Below, in pieces: positions 33,889 through 42,046 of a stretch of DNA of 64,000 nucleotides. Below the pieces are notes generated by a model. That model was not told the DNA's origin. It saw only the letters and a program-made list of their open reading frames with translations, and did not search any database. A program made the translations under genes and the position numbers. How positions within the stretch are numbered: the stretch's first letter is position 1; each line of letters begins with the position of its first letter. The stretch spans positions 1,037,952-1,101,951 of the forward strand of contig NZ_LIVT01000001.1 in the NCBI RefSeq assembly GCF_001905905.1, written 5' to 3'. The stretch comes from Streptomyces sp. CB02366 (GTDB lineage Bacteria; Actinomycetota; Actinomycetes; Streptomycetales; Streptomycetaceae).

Positions 33889-35487
33889 TCACATCCGGAA
33901 GACGCCGAAGCCGCCGCGGGCGCCCTCGACCGGTGCGGTGTGGATCGCGGACAGGCACATCCCGAGGACGGTCCGGGTGTCGCGGGGGTCGATGACCCCG
34001 TCGTCGTACAGCCGGCCCGACAGGAACATCGGCAGGGACTCCGCCTCGATCTGCTGCTCCACCATGGCGCGCAGCCCGGCGTCGGCCTCGTCGTCGTACG
34101 GTTGCCCCTTCGCGGCGGCCGAGGCGCGGGCGACGATGGAGAGGACGCCCGCGAGCTGCTGCGGTCCCATGACGGCGGACTTGCTGCTCGGCCAGGCGAA
34201 GAGGAAGCGGGGGTCGTAGGCGCGGCCGCACATGCCGTAGTGCCCGGCCCCGTACGAGGCCCCCATGAGGACCGAGAGGTGTGGGACCTTCGAGTTGGCG
34301 ACCGCGTTGATCATCATCGCGCCGTGCTTGATGATGCCGCCCTGCTCGTACTCCCTGCCGACCATGTAGCCGGTGGTGTTGTGGAGGAAGACCAGCGGGA
34401 CGTCGCGCTGGTTGGCGAGCTGGATGAACTGGGCGGCCTTCTGCGACTCCTCGCTGAACAGCACCCCCTGGGCGTTGGCGAGGATGCCGACCGGGTAGCC
34501 GTGCAGCCGCGCCCACCCCGTCACCAGGCTCGTGCCGTAGAGCGGCTTGAAGGCGTCGAAGTCGGAGCCGTCGACCAGCCGGGCGATGACCTCGCGCGGG
34601 TCGAACGGGGCCTTCAGGTCGCCGGGGACGATCCCGAGGAGTTCGTCCTCGTCGTACTTCGGCGGCTCCGCCGGGTCCGGATCGGGGTGCGCCTTGCGCC
34701 AGTTGAGGCGGGCGACGATGCGTCGGGCCTGCCGGATCGCGTCGTGCTCGTCGACGGCGAAGTGGTCGGCGAGCCCGGAGGTGCGGGCGTGCATCTCGGC
34801 CCCGCCGAGGGACTCGTCGTCGCTCTCCTCGCCGGTCGCCATCTTCACCAGGGGCGGGCCGCCGAGGAAGACCTTGGACCGCTCCTTGATCATCACGGCG
34901 TGGTCGGACATGCCGGGGACGTACGCGCCCCCGGCGGTGGAGTTGCCGAACACGACGGCCACGGTGGGGATTCCGGCGGCGGAGAGCCGGGTGATGTCGC
35001 GGAACAGGGCCCCGCCCGGGATGAAGATCTCCTTCTGGGAGGGCAGATCGGCCCCGCCGGACTCCACGAGGCTGACGCAGGGCAGCCGGTTGGCGAAGGC
35101 GATCTCGTTGGCGCGCAGCGCCTTCTTCAGCGTCCACGGGTTCGAGGCCCCGCCGCGTACGGTCGGGTCGTTGGCGGTGATCAGGCACTCGACGCCCTCG
35201 ATCATCCCGATCCCGGTGACGAGCGACGCGCCGACGGCGTACTCGCTGCCCCAGGCGGCCAGCGGCGACAGCTCCAGGAACGGGGTGTCCGGGTCGACCA
35301 GCAGCTCGATCCGCTCGCGGGCCGGGAGCTTGCCGCGCTCGCGGTGCCGGGTCACGTACTTCTCGCCGCCGCCGGCGAGCGCCTTGGCGTGCTCGGCCTC
35401 CAGCTCGTCCAGTTTCGCGAGCATGGCGGCGCGGTTGGCCGCGTACTCGGGGCCGTGGGCGTCGAGCGCGGTGGGCAGGACGGTCAT
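33889..35487 (-). CDS. Acyl-CoA carboxylase beta subunit (carboxyltransferase)
   Basis: A 532-residue carboxyltransferase of the crotonase fold in two halves. GASLVTGIGMIEGVECLITANDPTVRGGASNPWTLKK and FGNSTAGGAYVPGMSDHAVMI form the N half; LYGTSLVTGWARLHGYPVGILANAQGVLFSEESQKAAQFIQL and the MMINAVANSKVPHLSVLMGASYGAGHYGMCGRAYDPRFLFAWP segment the C half. Both resemble methylcrotonyl-/geranyl-CoA carboxylase beta subunits more than acetyl-/propionyl-CoA ones. Its start overlaps the AtuA-like gene. Confidence 0.9.
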   Translation of the reverse strand: MTVLPTALDAHGPEYAANRAAMLAKLDELEAEHAKALAGGGEKYVTRHRERGKLPARERIELLVDPDTPFLELSPLAAWGSEYAVGASLVTGIGMIEGVECLITANDPTVRGGASNPWTLKKALRANEIAFANRLPCVSLVESGGADLPSQKEIFIPGGALFRDITRLSAAGIPTVAVVFGNSTAGGAYVPGMSDHAVMIKERSKVFLGGPPLVKMATGEESDDESLGGAEMHARTSGLADHFAVDEHDAIRQARRIVARLNWRKAHPDPDPAEPPKYDEDELLGIVPGDLKAPFDPREVIARLVDGSDFDAFKPLYGTSLVTGWARLHGYPVGILANAQGVLFSEESQKAAQFIQLANQRDVPLVFLHNTTGYMVGREYEQGGIIKHGAMMINAVANSKVPHLSVLMGASYGAGHYGMCGRAYDPRFLFAWPSSKSAVMGPQQLAGVLSIVARASAAAKGQPYDDEADAGLRAMVEQQIEAESLPMFLSGRLYDDGVIDPRDTRTVLGMCLSAIHTAPVEGARGGFGVFRM

Positions 35488-37229
35488 GCGGTCACCTCCG
35501 GGTGGGGGACGTCCGCCAGCAGCGGTACGGGGACGGGCAGGCGGCGGGACCGCAGCCACTCCCCCAGCGCCTTGGCCTGCGGATCGAACCGGGCCTGGGC
35601 GGCGACGCCCTCGCCCAGGAGGCCGTGGACGGTGAAGTTCAGGGCGCGGAGGTTCGGCAGGACGGTACGGACGACGGGCAGGTGGGCTGTTTCCGGCAGG
35701 AGTTCCTTGAACCGGTCCACGGTCAGCTCGTGGGCGAGCCACCGCCAGGCGTCGTCGTCGCGCACCCATACGCCCACGTTGGCGTCGCCGCCCTTGTCGC
35801 CGCTGCGGGCCCCCGCGATCAGCCCGAGGGGGGCGCTCCCGGTGGCGGTCGCGGGGTACGGCTCGGGCAGCTCCGGCGCGTCGACCGGCTCCAACTCCCG
35901 GGTGCGGTACGGGGGCTCGATGACCGTCCGGGTGCCGTCCGGGAGCACGGCGGTGTGCCGGACGTCGCCCGCCGGTACGTGGATCGCCTCGAACACCCCG
36001 TAGGGTGACCCCTTTCCGGGCGGGGCGGTGACGTGGAAGCCGGGGTAGCTGCCCAGGGCCAGTTCCACGGCGGCCCCGGAGACCGCGCGGCCGACCGCCT
36101 CCGCGTCCTGGTCGCGGACGACGAGCCGGAGCAGCGCGCTGGCCCGTTCCTCGGTGTCGGCGTCGGGGTGGTCGGTGCGGGCCAGTTCCCAGCGCACCTC
36201 GGCGGGCGGGCGGGCCCCGCCGCGCTCCAGGGCGTCGGCGAACTGGTCCCGCACGAGGCGGGACTTGGCTTCGACGTCGAGACCGGTGAGGACGAAGACG
36301 ACCTCGTTGCGCCAGCCGCCGAGCCGGGTGAGCCCGGCCTTGAGGGTGGGCGGCGGGGCCTCACCGCGCACGCCCTCGATCCGGACCCGGTCGGGCCCGT
36401 CCTGGCTGAGCCGCACGGTGTCGAGGCGTGCGGTGACGTCGGGGCCCGCGTACCGCGCTCCCCCCGTCTCGTACAGGAGTTGGGCGGTGACGGTGCCGAT
36501 GTCGACGACCCCGCCCGTACCGTCGTGCTTGGTGATGACGGACGAGCCGTCGGCGTGGATCTCGGCGAGCGGGAAGCCGGGGCGGCGCAGGAGGCCGGGG
36601 TCGTGCTCGCGGAAGAACGCGTAGTTCCCGCCGGTCGCCTGGGTGCCGCATTCCAGGACGTGGCCGGCGACGACGGCCCCCGCGAGCGCGTCCAGGTCGG
36701 CCGGGCCCCAGCCGAAGTGGGCGGCGGCGGGGCCGGTGACCAGGGCCGCGTCGGTGACCCGGCCGGTGACGACGACGTCGGCCCCGGCCCGCAGGCAGGC
36801 GGTGATCCCGGAGCCGCCGAGGTAGGCGTTGGCGGTGAGGAATCCGTCCGGGACGGGCAGGGCGTCGCCCTCGACGTGGGCGACGCGGACCGGCACGCCG
36901 ACCTTGTCGGCCAACTCCCGTATCGCGTCCGCGAGTCCGGCCGGGTTGAGGCCGCCGGCGTTGGCGACGATCTTCACCCCGCGTTCGTGGGCGAGGCCGA
37001 GCCCGTCCTCCAACTGGCGCAGGAAGGTGGTGGCGTAGCCCTTGTTCGGGTCCTTGAGACGGCTGCGGCCGAGGATGAGCATGGTCAGTTCGGCGAGGTA
37101 GTCGCCGGTGAGGACGTCGAGGGGGCCCGCGGTGAGCATCTCGCGCAGGGCGTCGAAGCGGTCGCCGTAGAAGCCGGAGGCATTGCCGATGCGGAGGGGA
37201 GCGGGCCCCGGGCCGGGGGCCGCGTTCAC
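35484..37229 (-). CDS. AtuA-like DUF1446 protein
   Basis: A 581-residue DUF1446 protein: RIGNASGFYGDRFDALREMLTAGPLDVLTGDYLAELTMLILGR at the start, then VKIVANAGGLNP and the GSGITACLRAGADVVVTGRVTDAAL and ECGTQATGGNYAFF segments. AtuA of the Pseudomonas acyclic-terpene-utilisation cluster is the founding member and is required for growth on citronellol/geraniol, but its reaction is not established. The ~110-residue C-terminal part (SGDKGGDANVGVW) is a fused DUF4387-like extension. GTG at 37229 overlaps the next gene's stop. Confidence 0.85.
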   Translation of the reverse strand: MNAAPGPGPAPLRIGNASGFYGDRFDALREMLTAGPLDVLTGDYLAELTMLILGRSRLKDPNKGYATTFLRQLEDGLGLAHERGVKIVANAGGLNPAGLADAIRELADKVGVPVRVAHVEGDALPVPDGFLTANAYLGGSGITACLRAGADVVVTGRVTDAALVTGPAAAHFGWGPADLDALAGAVVAGHVLECGTQATGGNYAFFREHDPGLLRRPGFPLAEIHADGSSVITKHDGTGGVVDIGTVTAQLLYETGGARYAGPDVTARLDTVRLSQDGPDRVRIEGVRGEAPPPTLKAGLTRLGGWRNEVVFVLTGLDVEAKSRLVRDQFADALERGGARPPAEVRWELARTDHPDADTEERASALLRLVVRDQDAEAVGRAVSGAAVELALGSYPGFHVTAPPGKGSPYGVFEAIHVPAGDVRHTAVLPDGTRTVIEPPYRTRELEPVDAPELPEPYPATATGSAPLGLIAGARSGDKGGDANVGVWVRDDDAWRWLAHELTVDRFKELLPETAHLPVVRTVLPNLRALNFTVHGLLGEGVAAQARFDPQAKALGEWLRSRRLPVPVPLLADVPHPEVTA

Positions 37230-38032
37230 CGGCGGCCGTCCTGTTCGGCGCGGGGCAGGCGGCCGGGTCCGGGCGGCCCGGCGAACGCCTGGGCGATGCC
37301 GAGCCACTGGTCGGCGTCGCGGCCCTCGGCGGTGACCGCGAGGTCGGAGCGGTGGGCGCGCTGGGTGACCAGGAGGCAGAAGTCGAGGAGCGGGCCGGTG
37401 ATCCGCTGGGCGGCGTCCGGGGGACCGTACGCGATCGTCTCGCCGCCGGGGGCGTGGAGTTCGACGCGGAACTCCTCCTCGGGGGCGGTGATCCCGCGGA
37501 CCGCGTAGGCGTAGTCCCGGGCCCGTACGCCGATCCGCGCCACATGGCGCAGCCGGGCGGTGGGGGCGCGGGTCACGCCGAGGGCGTCCGCGACGTCCTG
37601 GCCGTGCGCCCAGGTCTCCATGAGCCGTGCGGTGGCCATGGAGGCGACGCTCATCGGCGGCCCGTACCAGGGAATCCGGGCGCCGTCCGGGGCGTTCCGC
37701 AGGACCTTCTCCAGCCGCTGCCGCCCCTCCCGCCAGCGGGCGAGCAGGGCGTCCGGGGCGTGGGCGGCGACCAGGGCGTCGGCGGCCTCGTCGACGAAGG
37801 CGTCGGGGGCGGCCAGGGCCTTGGCCACCTCGTCGGCGAACCGGCCCGGTTCGGTGGCCGCCAGCAGCGCGACCTCGTCCGTCCAGCTGAGGTGGGCGAT
37901 CTGGTGGGCGACGGTCCACCGCTCGGCGGGCGTCGGACCGAGCCAGGCCGGTCCGTCCAACTCGCTTACCAGGGCGTCGAGTTCGTCGCTCTCCTGGCGC
38001 AGATCGTCGATCACGGCTACGACAGCGGACAC
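37226..38032 (-). CDS. TIGR03084-family protein (maleylpyruvate-isomerase-like metal-binding fold)
   Basis: A 268-residue protein with the DinB-like MDMPI N-terminal four-helix bundle (TPAERWTVAHQIAHLSWTDEVALLAATEP near 45-73, carrying a candidate metal His triad) and a ~130-residue C-terminal domain. TIGR03084 proteins usually accompany acyl-CoA carboxylase and DUF1446 genes in actinobacteria, as here, and their reaction is unknown. The GTG at 38032 is taken because GGGAG precedes it; an in-frame ATG at 38092 lies in the operator region. It is the first gene of the operon. Confidence 0.78.
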   Translation of the reverse strand: MSAVVAVIDDLRQESDELDALVSELDGPAWLGPTPAERWTVAHQIAHLSWTDEVALLAATEPGRFADEVAKALAAPDAFVDEAADALVAAHAPDALLARWREGRQRLEKVLRNAPDGARIPWYGPPMSVASMATARLMETWAHGQDVADALGVTRAPTARLRHVARIGVRARDYAYAVRGITAPEEEFRVELHAPGGETIAYGPPDAAQRITGPLLDFCLLVTQRAHRSDLAVTAEGRDADQWLGIAQAFAGPPGPGRLPRAEQDGRR

Positions 38033-38091
38033 GTGCGCTCCCCTCGGGACCGGGTGTGGTGCCCAGGAGCATGGCAGCGCCCCGGGAAACA

Positions 38092-38111
38092 ATCAAGCAC
38101 GCTTGCATGAT
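38092..38111. promoter_or_regulatory. Near-palindromic operator upstream of the catabolic operon
   Basis: ATCAAGCACGCTTGCATGAT reads the same on both strands at 16 of 20 positions. It lies 60 bp upstream of the first gene's GTG. The size and symmetry suit the TetR encoded at the operon's end. Similar AAGC-centred palindromes precede actinobacterial acyl-CoA genes. Confidence 0.55.
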
Positions 38112-38213
38112 TTTCGGCCCGGGGGGTGCGGGTGGCGGCGCACGGTCGGCGGTCGGCGCGCCGCCGGGGGCCGGGGGGCCCCGGCTTCCGGCGCGCGCCG
38201 CGCCGCCGGTCCG

Positions 38214-38804
38214 TCAGCCGCCGTCCATGGCCGCCTTCGCCATCCGTTCGGTGGTGCTGGACCCGTCGAGCCCCTCGCGCACGATGTCCGCGTGCCCGCT
38301 GTGGTGGGCGATCTCGCGGAACACGTGCAACAGCACGTGCCGCACGGTCCAGACGACGGGCTGCGGCGGCGACCAGGGGTACCGGGGCAGGGTGACCTCG
38401 CGGTCGAGGTCGGGTTCCTCGCGGACCGCGCGGTCGAACGCCTCCGCCGCGGCGTGGAAGGCGTCGAGGTGGGCGGCGAGGGTCTCGTCGTCCGTCATCC
38501 GGTTGCCGTCCGGGTCGAGGTCGGCCCATCCGACCTCCGGGGCGGCGGTTCCGTCGACCACGGCGAGCCAGGTCCGCTGCACCGCCGCCAGGTGTTTGAC
38601 GAGGCCGCCGAGGGTCAGCTCGCTGACCGTCGACCGGGCGCGGGCCTGTTCGTCGGTGAGTCCGGCGACGGTGTAGAGGAAATTGGTGCGCTGGTCGGCG
38701 ACCAGGTCCAGCAGGTCGTGGCGTTCGCCGGACCGCGGACGGCCGCCGGCCGGTGCGGGCGGTCCGGAGTGTGCGGACTGTTCGGAGTGTGCGGGCGGTT
38801 CCAC
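38214..38804 (-). CDS. DinB-family / DUF664 protein
   Basis: A 196-residue four-helix bundle of the DinB/DUF664 type. VSELTLGGLVKHLAAVQRTWL and VWTVRHVLLHVFREIAHHSGHADIVRE supply the three histidines of the metal site. A 28-residue Pro/Ser N-terminus is probably disordered. These proteins are small thiol-linked or metal-dependent enzymes; no substrate can be predicted. It is divergent from the NUDIX gene and separated from the catabolic operon by the operator region. Confidence 0.8.
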   Translation of the reverse strand: MEPPAHSEQSAHSGPPAPAGGRPRSGERHDLLDLVADQRTNFLYTVAGLTDEQARARSTVSELTLGGLVKHLAAVQRTWLAVVDGTAAPEVGWADLDPDGNRMTDDETLAAHLDAFHAAAEAFDRAVREEPDLDREVTLPRYPWSPPQPVVWTVRHVLLHVFREIAHHSGHADIVREGLDGSSTTERMAKAAMDGG

Positions 38805-38926
38805 GGCGGGGCCTCCTGGCGGACCGGTGCGGTACGGCGTGCGGTCCGGCGACTGTAGGCTCCGCCGCCGTACGGACGAGGGGATTCCGGCAACAGCGGA
38901 GTGGCGGCCCGCGTTAGCCTCCGTCG

Positions 38927-39652
38927 ATGACTGCCGAAACCCGCCCGCCCCTGTCGGTCACCGTCCTCTTCGACGCGGACAAGCTGGTCCTGGAGCTCCG
39001 CCACGACGCCGAAGGCCCGTACCACGTCTTCCCCGGCGGCGGCTCCGGGGCCGCCGGGGCGCCGCGCGTCGCTCTGTCCCTGGAAGAGGCCCTGCACGCC
39101 CGCATCCGCCCGGCCGGCACGGCGGAGGCGGTCCTGCGCGCCTGGTCGCGGGGGCCGGTCCCGCAGGGCGCGGTCCCCCTGGTGGACCCCTCGGCGGTGC
39201 CGCCGGTACGGGTACGGGCCGGGGCCGTCGTCGTCCGCGACGGCGCCGTCCTGCTGATCCGCTTCACCCGGCGGGACGGCACGTCGCGCTACGAGATCCC
39301 GGGCGGCGGGGTCGAGGAGGGGGAGACGCCGGAGACGGCGGTCCTGCGCGAGCTGGACGAAGAGACCGGGCTCGCCGGAACTCTGGGGCCCGAGATCGCG
39401 CGGGTCTGGAAGGACGGACGGCACGAGCACTACTTCCTCGTGGCCGCCACGGGCGAGGTCGGCCCTCCGGAGACGCTGGACACCTACGGCGGCGTCCCGG
39501 TCTGGGTGCCCGTGGCGGAGCTGCCGGCCACCCCACTGTGGCCCCGGCGGCTCTCCTGGCGCATCGAGCACTGGCACCGGACGGGGTGGCCGGAGCGTCC
39601 GGCCGAACTGGCTGATTCGATCACGGAGTTGAGACCGCCGTGCGGGTGGTGA
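38927..39652 (+). CDS. NUDIX hydrolase with an N-terminal extra domain
   Basis: A 241-residue protein. The C-terminal half (about 95-215) is a NUDIX domain with the box GGGVEEGETPETAVLRELDEETGL (about 127-149), with the two metal glutamates intact. The N-terminal ~90 residues are a separate small domain without an obvious match. NUDIX enzymes hydrolyse nucleoside diphosphate derivatives. It lies between the divergent DinB gene and a convergent unknown gene. Confidence 0.8.
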   Translation: MTAETRPPLSVTVLFDADKLVLELRHDAEGPYHVFPGGGSGAAGAPRVALSLEEALHARIRPAGTAEAVLRAWSRGPVPQGAVPLVDPSAVPPVRVRAGAVVVRDGAVLLIRFTRRDGTSRYEIPGGGVEEGETPETAVLRELDEETGLAGTLGPEIARVWKDGRHEHYFLVAATGEVGPPETLDTYGGVPVWVPVAELPATPLWPRRLSWRIEHWHRTGWPERPAELADSITELRPPCGW

Positions 39653-39666
39653 GGGCCCTGCCCCCC

Positions 39667-40740
39667 CTACGCCCCCGCCCCCGCGGCCTCCTCCGGCTCC
39701 GGAGCCGCGCGCGGGATGCCGAGGTGCGGCAGCTCCAGGTGGCGCGCGCCCTTGGGTACCTCCACCTCGCCGGAGTACGCCAGGTCGGCGAGGTCCACCT
39801 CCAGGGCGCGGAGCGCGTCCACCAGCAGGGCCGCCGCCTCACGGGCCGGACCGCGGGAGCGGTCGCCCATGGCCAGGGCGGTGAGGACCGTGTGCTGCCG
39901 TACTCCGTCGCCGTGCTGCCAGCCGGAGGCGGTCAGCCGGTCGGCCCCGGGGAGGCCCGGGCCCCCGGCGGGGGCCTGGAGCCGGAGGGCGTCGTCCCAG
40001 CCCTTGCCGACGGCGACCACGGAGCGGAGCGGGTCGCGGAGGGAGGAGAGGCGGAGGGTGAAGTCGCCGGGGAAGGTGTGCACCTCGGCGCAGAGCGCCG
40101 CCAGGGCCTCGCCCAGCCGTTTCCGCAGCTCCTCCCGGTCCCGTACCGGCCGCTCGGGCTCCGGGGCGGAGAGGTCCGCGCGGGCCGCGGCGCGCCACTG
40201 GTCCGGGCGGCCCTGGCGGAACTCGGCGCCCTGGTCGGTGCAGAGCAGTTGGAGGACCACGCAGCCCTCGTCCACCGCGATGGCCACACTGGTTCCCGGC
40301 CGGCGCCACACCGCGCGGGAGCCCGGGCCCGACAGCCGGGTGGGCGGCCCGCCGAGAACGTCCTCGGTGACCTCGCGGGCGGTCTGCGCGAAGTGCAGTT
40401 CGTGGGCGTGGTCGTCGTCGTACGCGATGCCGTACGAGAGGTTGACCTCCAGCCCCAGCACCTGTTCCGGGTCCTCGGCCGCCACGGTCAGCACGCCGAC
40501 GCCCTGGCGGGGGCCCCGGGGGTGGTGGCCCAGCTCCCACGCCACCTCCGGCCGGGGCCCCCGCGCCAGGTCCGGCGGACTTCCGCCGGGGACCACGGGC
40601 CGGATCTCCCAGCCCGGCGTGGAGAGCGCCGTCCGTACGTCCGGCAGCCGCCAGCCGCCCGGGTCGAGCGGAACCAGTTCGTCCAGCAGGCGCCGGAACC
40701 TCGTCTCCGAGTCCCAGCCGCGGTATGCGTCCGTCGTCAT
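39667..40740 (-). CDS. Conserved actinobacterial protein of unknown function
   Basis: A 357-residue soluble protein with no transmembrane or signal segment and no recognised motif. It is moderately acidic, with a DDDHAHE cluster near residue 105 and a Pro/Ala-rich C-terminus. The absence of Cys-rich or nucleotide-binding signatures leaves it unassigned. It is convergent with the NUDIX gene and 85 bp from the EamA gene's end. Confidence 0.55.
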   Translation of the reverse strand: MTTDAYRGWDSETRFRRLLDELVPLDPGGWRLPDVRTALSTPGWEIRPVVPGGSPPDLARGPRPEVAWELGHHPRGPRQGVGVLTVAAEDPEQVLGLEVNLSYGIAYDDDHAHELHFAQTAREVTEDVLGGPPTRLSGPGSRAVWRRPGTSVAIAVDEGCVVLQLLCTDQGAEFRQGRPDQWRAAARADLSAPEPERPVRDREELRKRLGEALAALCAEVHTFPGDFTLRLSSLRDPLRSVVAVGKGWDDALRLQAPAGGPGLPGADRLTASGWQHGDGVRQHTVLTALAMGDRSRGPAREAAALLVDALRALEVDLADLAYSGEVEVPKGARHLELPHLGIPRAAPEPEEAAGAGA

Positions 40741-40825
40741 CCGAGGGAGCCTATAGCGGCGCCCTCCGCGCGCCCTCGCCGCACCCGGGCGGCCCCCTCA
40801 CGCCTCGCGTCGGGGGCGGGGCCCC

Positions 40826-41821
40826 TCACGCCTCGTGCCGCGTGCGGCCCGCCCGGCTGCGCACCGCGCCGATGCTGGCCCCGATGACGAGGGCGATGGC
40901 GAGGGCGTCCGTCGTGGAGAGGGCTTGGTCCAGGATCAGGAAACCCGCCCCGGCGGCGATGGCCGGCTCCAGGCTCATCATCACGGCGAACGTGGGCGCG
41001 GGCAGTCGGCGCAGCGCCATCAGCTCCAGCGTGTAGGGGAGGACCGAGCTGAGGACCGCCACCGCCGCGCCGAGCGCCACGGTTGAGGGGACCGTGAGCT
41101 TCGCCCCGGACTCGATGACGCCGAGCGGCAGCGAGAGGACCGCCGCGACCACCATCGCCAGCGCCAGCCCGTCCGCCTGCGGGAAGCGGCGCCCGGTGCG
41201 GGCGCTGAAGACGATGTACGCCGCCCACATGGCCCCGGCCCCCAGCGCGTACGCGGCGCCGACCGGGTCGAGGCGGTCGAACCCGCCGCCGCCCAGCAGG
41301 ACGACGCCGACGAGGGCGAGCCCCGCCCAGAGGACGTTGATCAGGCGGCGGGAGGCGAACACCGACAGGGCGAGCGGGCCGAGCACCTCCAGGGTGACGG
41401 CGATGCCGAGCGGGATGCGGTCCAGCGCCAGGTAGAAGAGGGTGTTCATGCCGCCCATCGCGACGCCGAAGGCGAGCACCGTGCCCCAGTCGGCGCGCGA
41501 GTGCCCGCGCACCTTCGGGCGGCAGACCGCCAGCAGGATCAGCGCGGCGGCCACCAGGCGCAGGGTGACGACGCCCAGCGCGCCCGCCTTGGGCATCAGC
41601 AGCGCCGCGACGGCCGAGCCGAACTGGACGGACAGCCCGCCCGCGACGACCAGCGCGATCGGCGCCAGCGCGGCCCGCCGCACGGCCCACGTCCCCCCGG
41701 CGGGCGTGCTCGCGCCGCGGGCGTCGGGGCCCGTGCCGGCGCCGTCGAGGGCCGTCACCGCCTCGGGTACGGCGACGGCCGCGGCGGCCGGTTCGGCGGC
41801 GGCGCTGCGCTGGTCGTTCAC
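40826..41821 (-). CDS. EamA/RhaT-family transporter (DMT superfamily)
   Basis: A ~331-residue integral membrane protein with ten predicted helices in two EamA repeats, the ATP-independent drug/metabolite exporter fold; LEVLGPLALSVFASRRLINVLWAGLALVGVVLLG and LPYTLELMALRRLPAPTFAVMMSLEPAIAAGAGFL are typical. The N-terminal ~50 residues are a hydrophilic Ala-rich arm. GTG 41821 follows GGAAGGT at good spacing; a further upstream in-frame ATG at 41995 is less likely. Substrate unknown. Confidence 0.83.
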   Translation of the reverse strand: MNDQRSAAAEPAAAAVAVPEAVTALDGAGTGPDARGASTPAGGTWAVRRAALAPIALVVAGGLSVQFGSAVAALLMPKAGALGVVTLRLVAAALILLAVCRPKVRGHSRADWGTVLAFGVAMGGMNTLFYLALDRIPLGIAVTLEVLGPLALSVFASRRLINVLWAGLALVGVVLLGGGGFDRLDPVGAAYALGAGAMWAAYIVFSARTGRRFPQADGLALAMVVAAVLSLPLGVIESGAKLTVPSTVALGAAVAVLSSVLPYTLELMALRRLPAPTFAVMMSLEPAIAAGAGFLILDQALSTTDALAIALVIGASIGAVRSRAGRTRHEA

Positions 41822-41905
41822 GGGGGACCTTCCGAAGGGAGCGGATGGGGCGGGAGCCCGGCGGGGCGGGTGGCGGGCCGGAACTCCGACGCACCGGACC
41901 AGTAC

Positions 41906-41925
41906 ACTGTAATGGACTGGACAGT
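41906..41925. promoter_or_regulatory. Dyad upstream of the EamA gene
   Basis: ACTGT (41906-41910) and ACAGT (41921-41925) form a symmetric pair over a 10-base centre, flanked by GTAC on both sides, about 85 bp before the EamA start. It may be a repressor site; nothing nearby is its obvious regulator. Confidence 0.35.
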
Positions 41926-42046
41926 ACGAGAAGGCGCACTGTCCACTCCGTGGTCCTCCTCCACCGTACGGAGGCCCGCGCATGCCGCGGACCACCGGCC
42001 ACCCTCCCCTCGCGCACCGCCGCCCGGCACCGGCTGCCCGCCCCGG

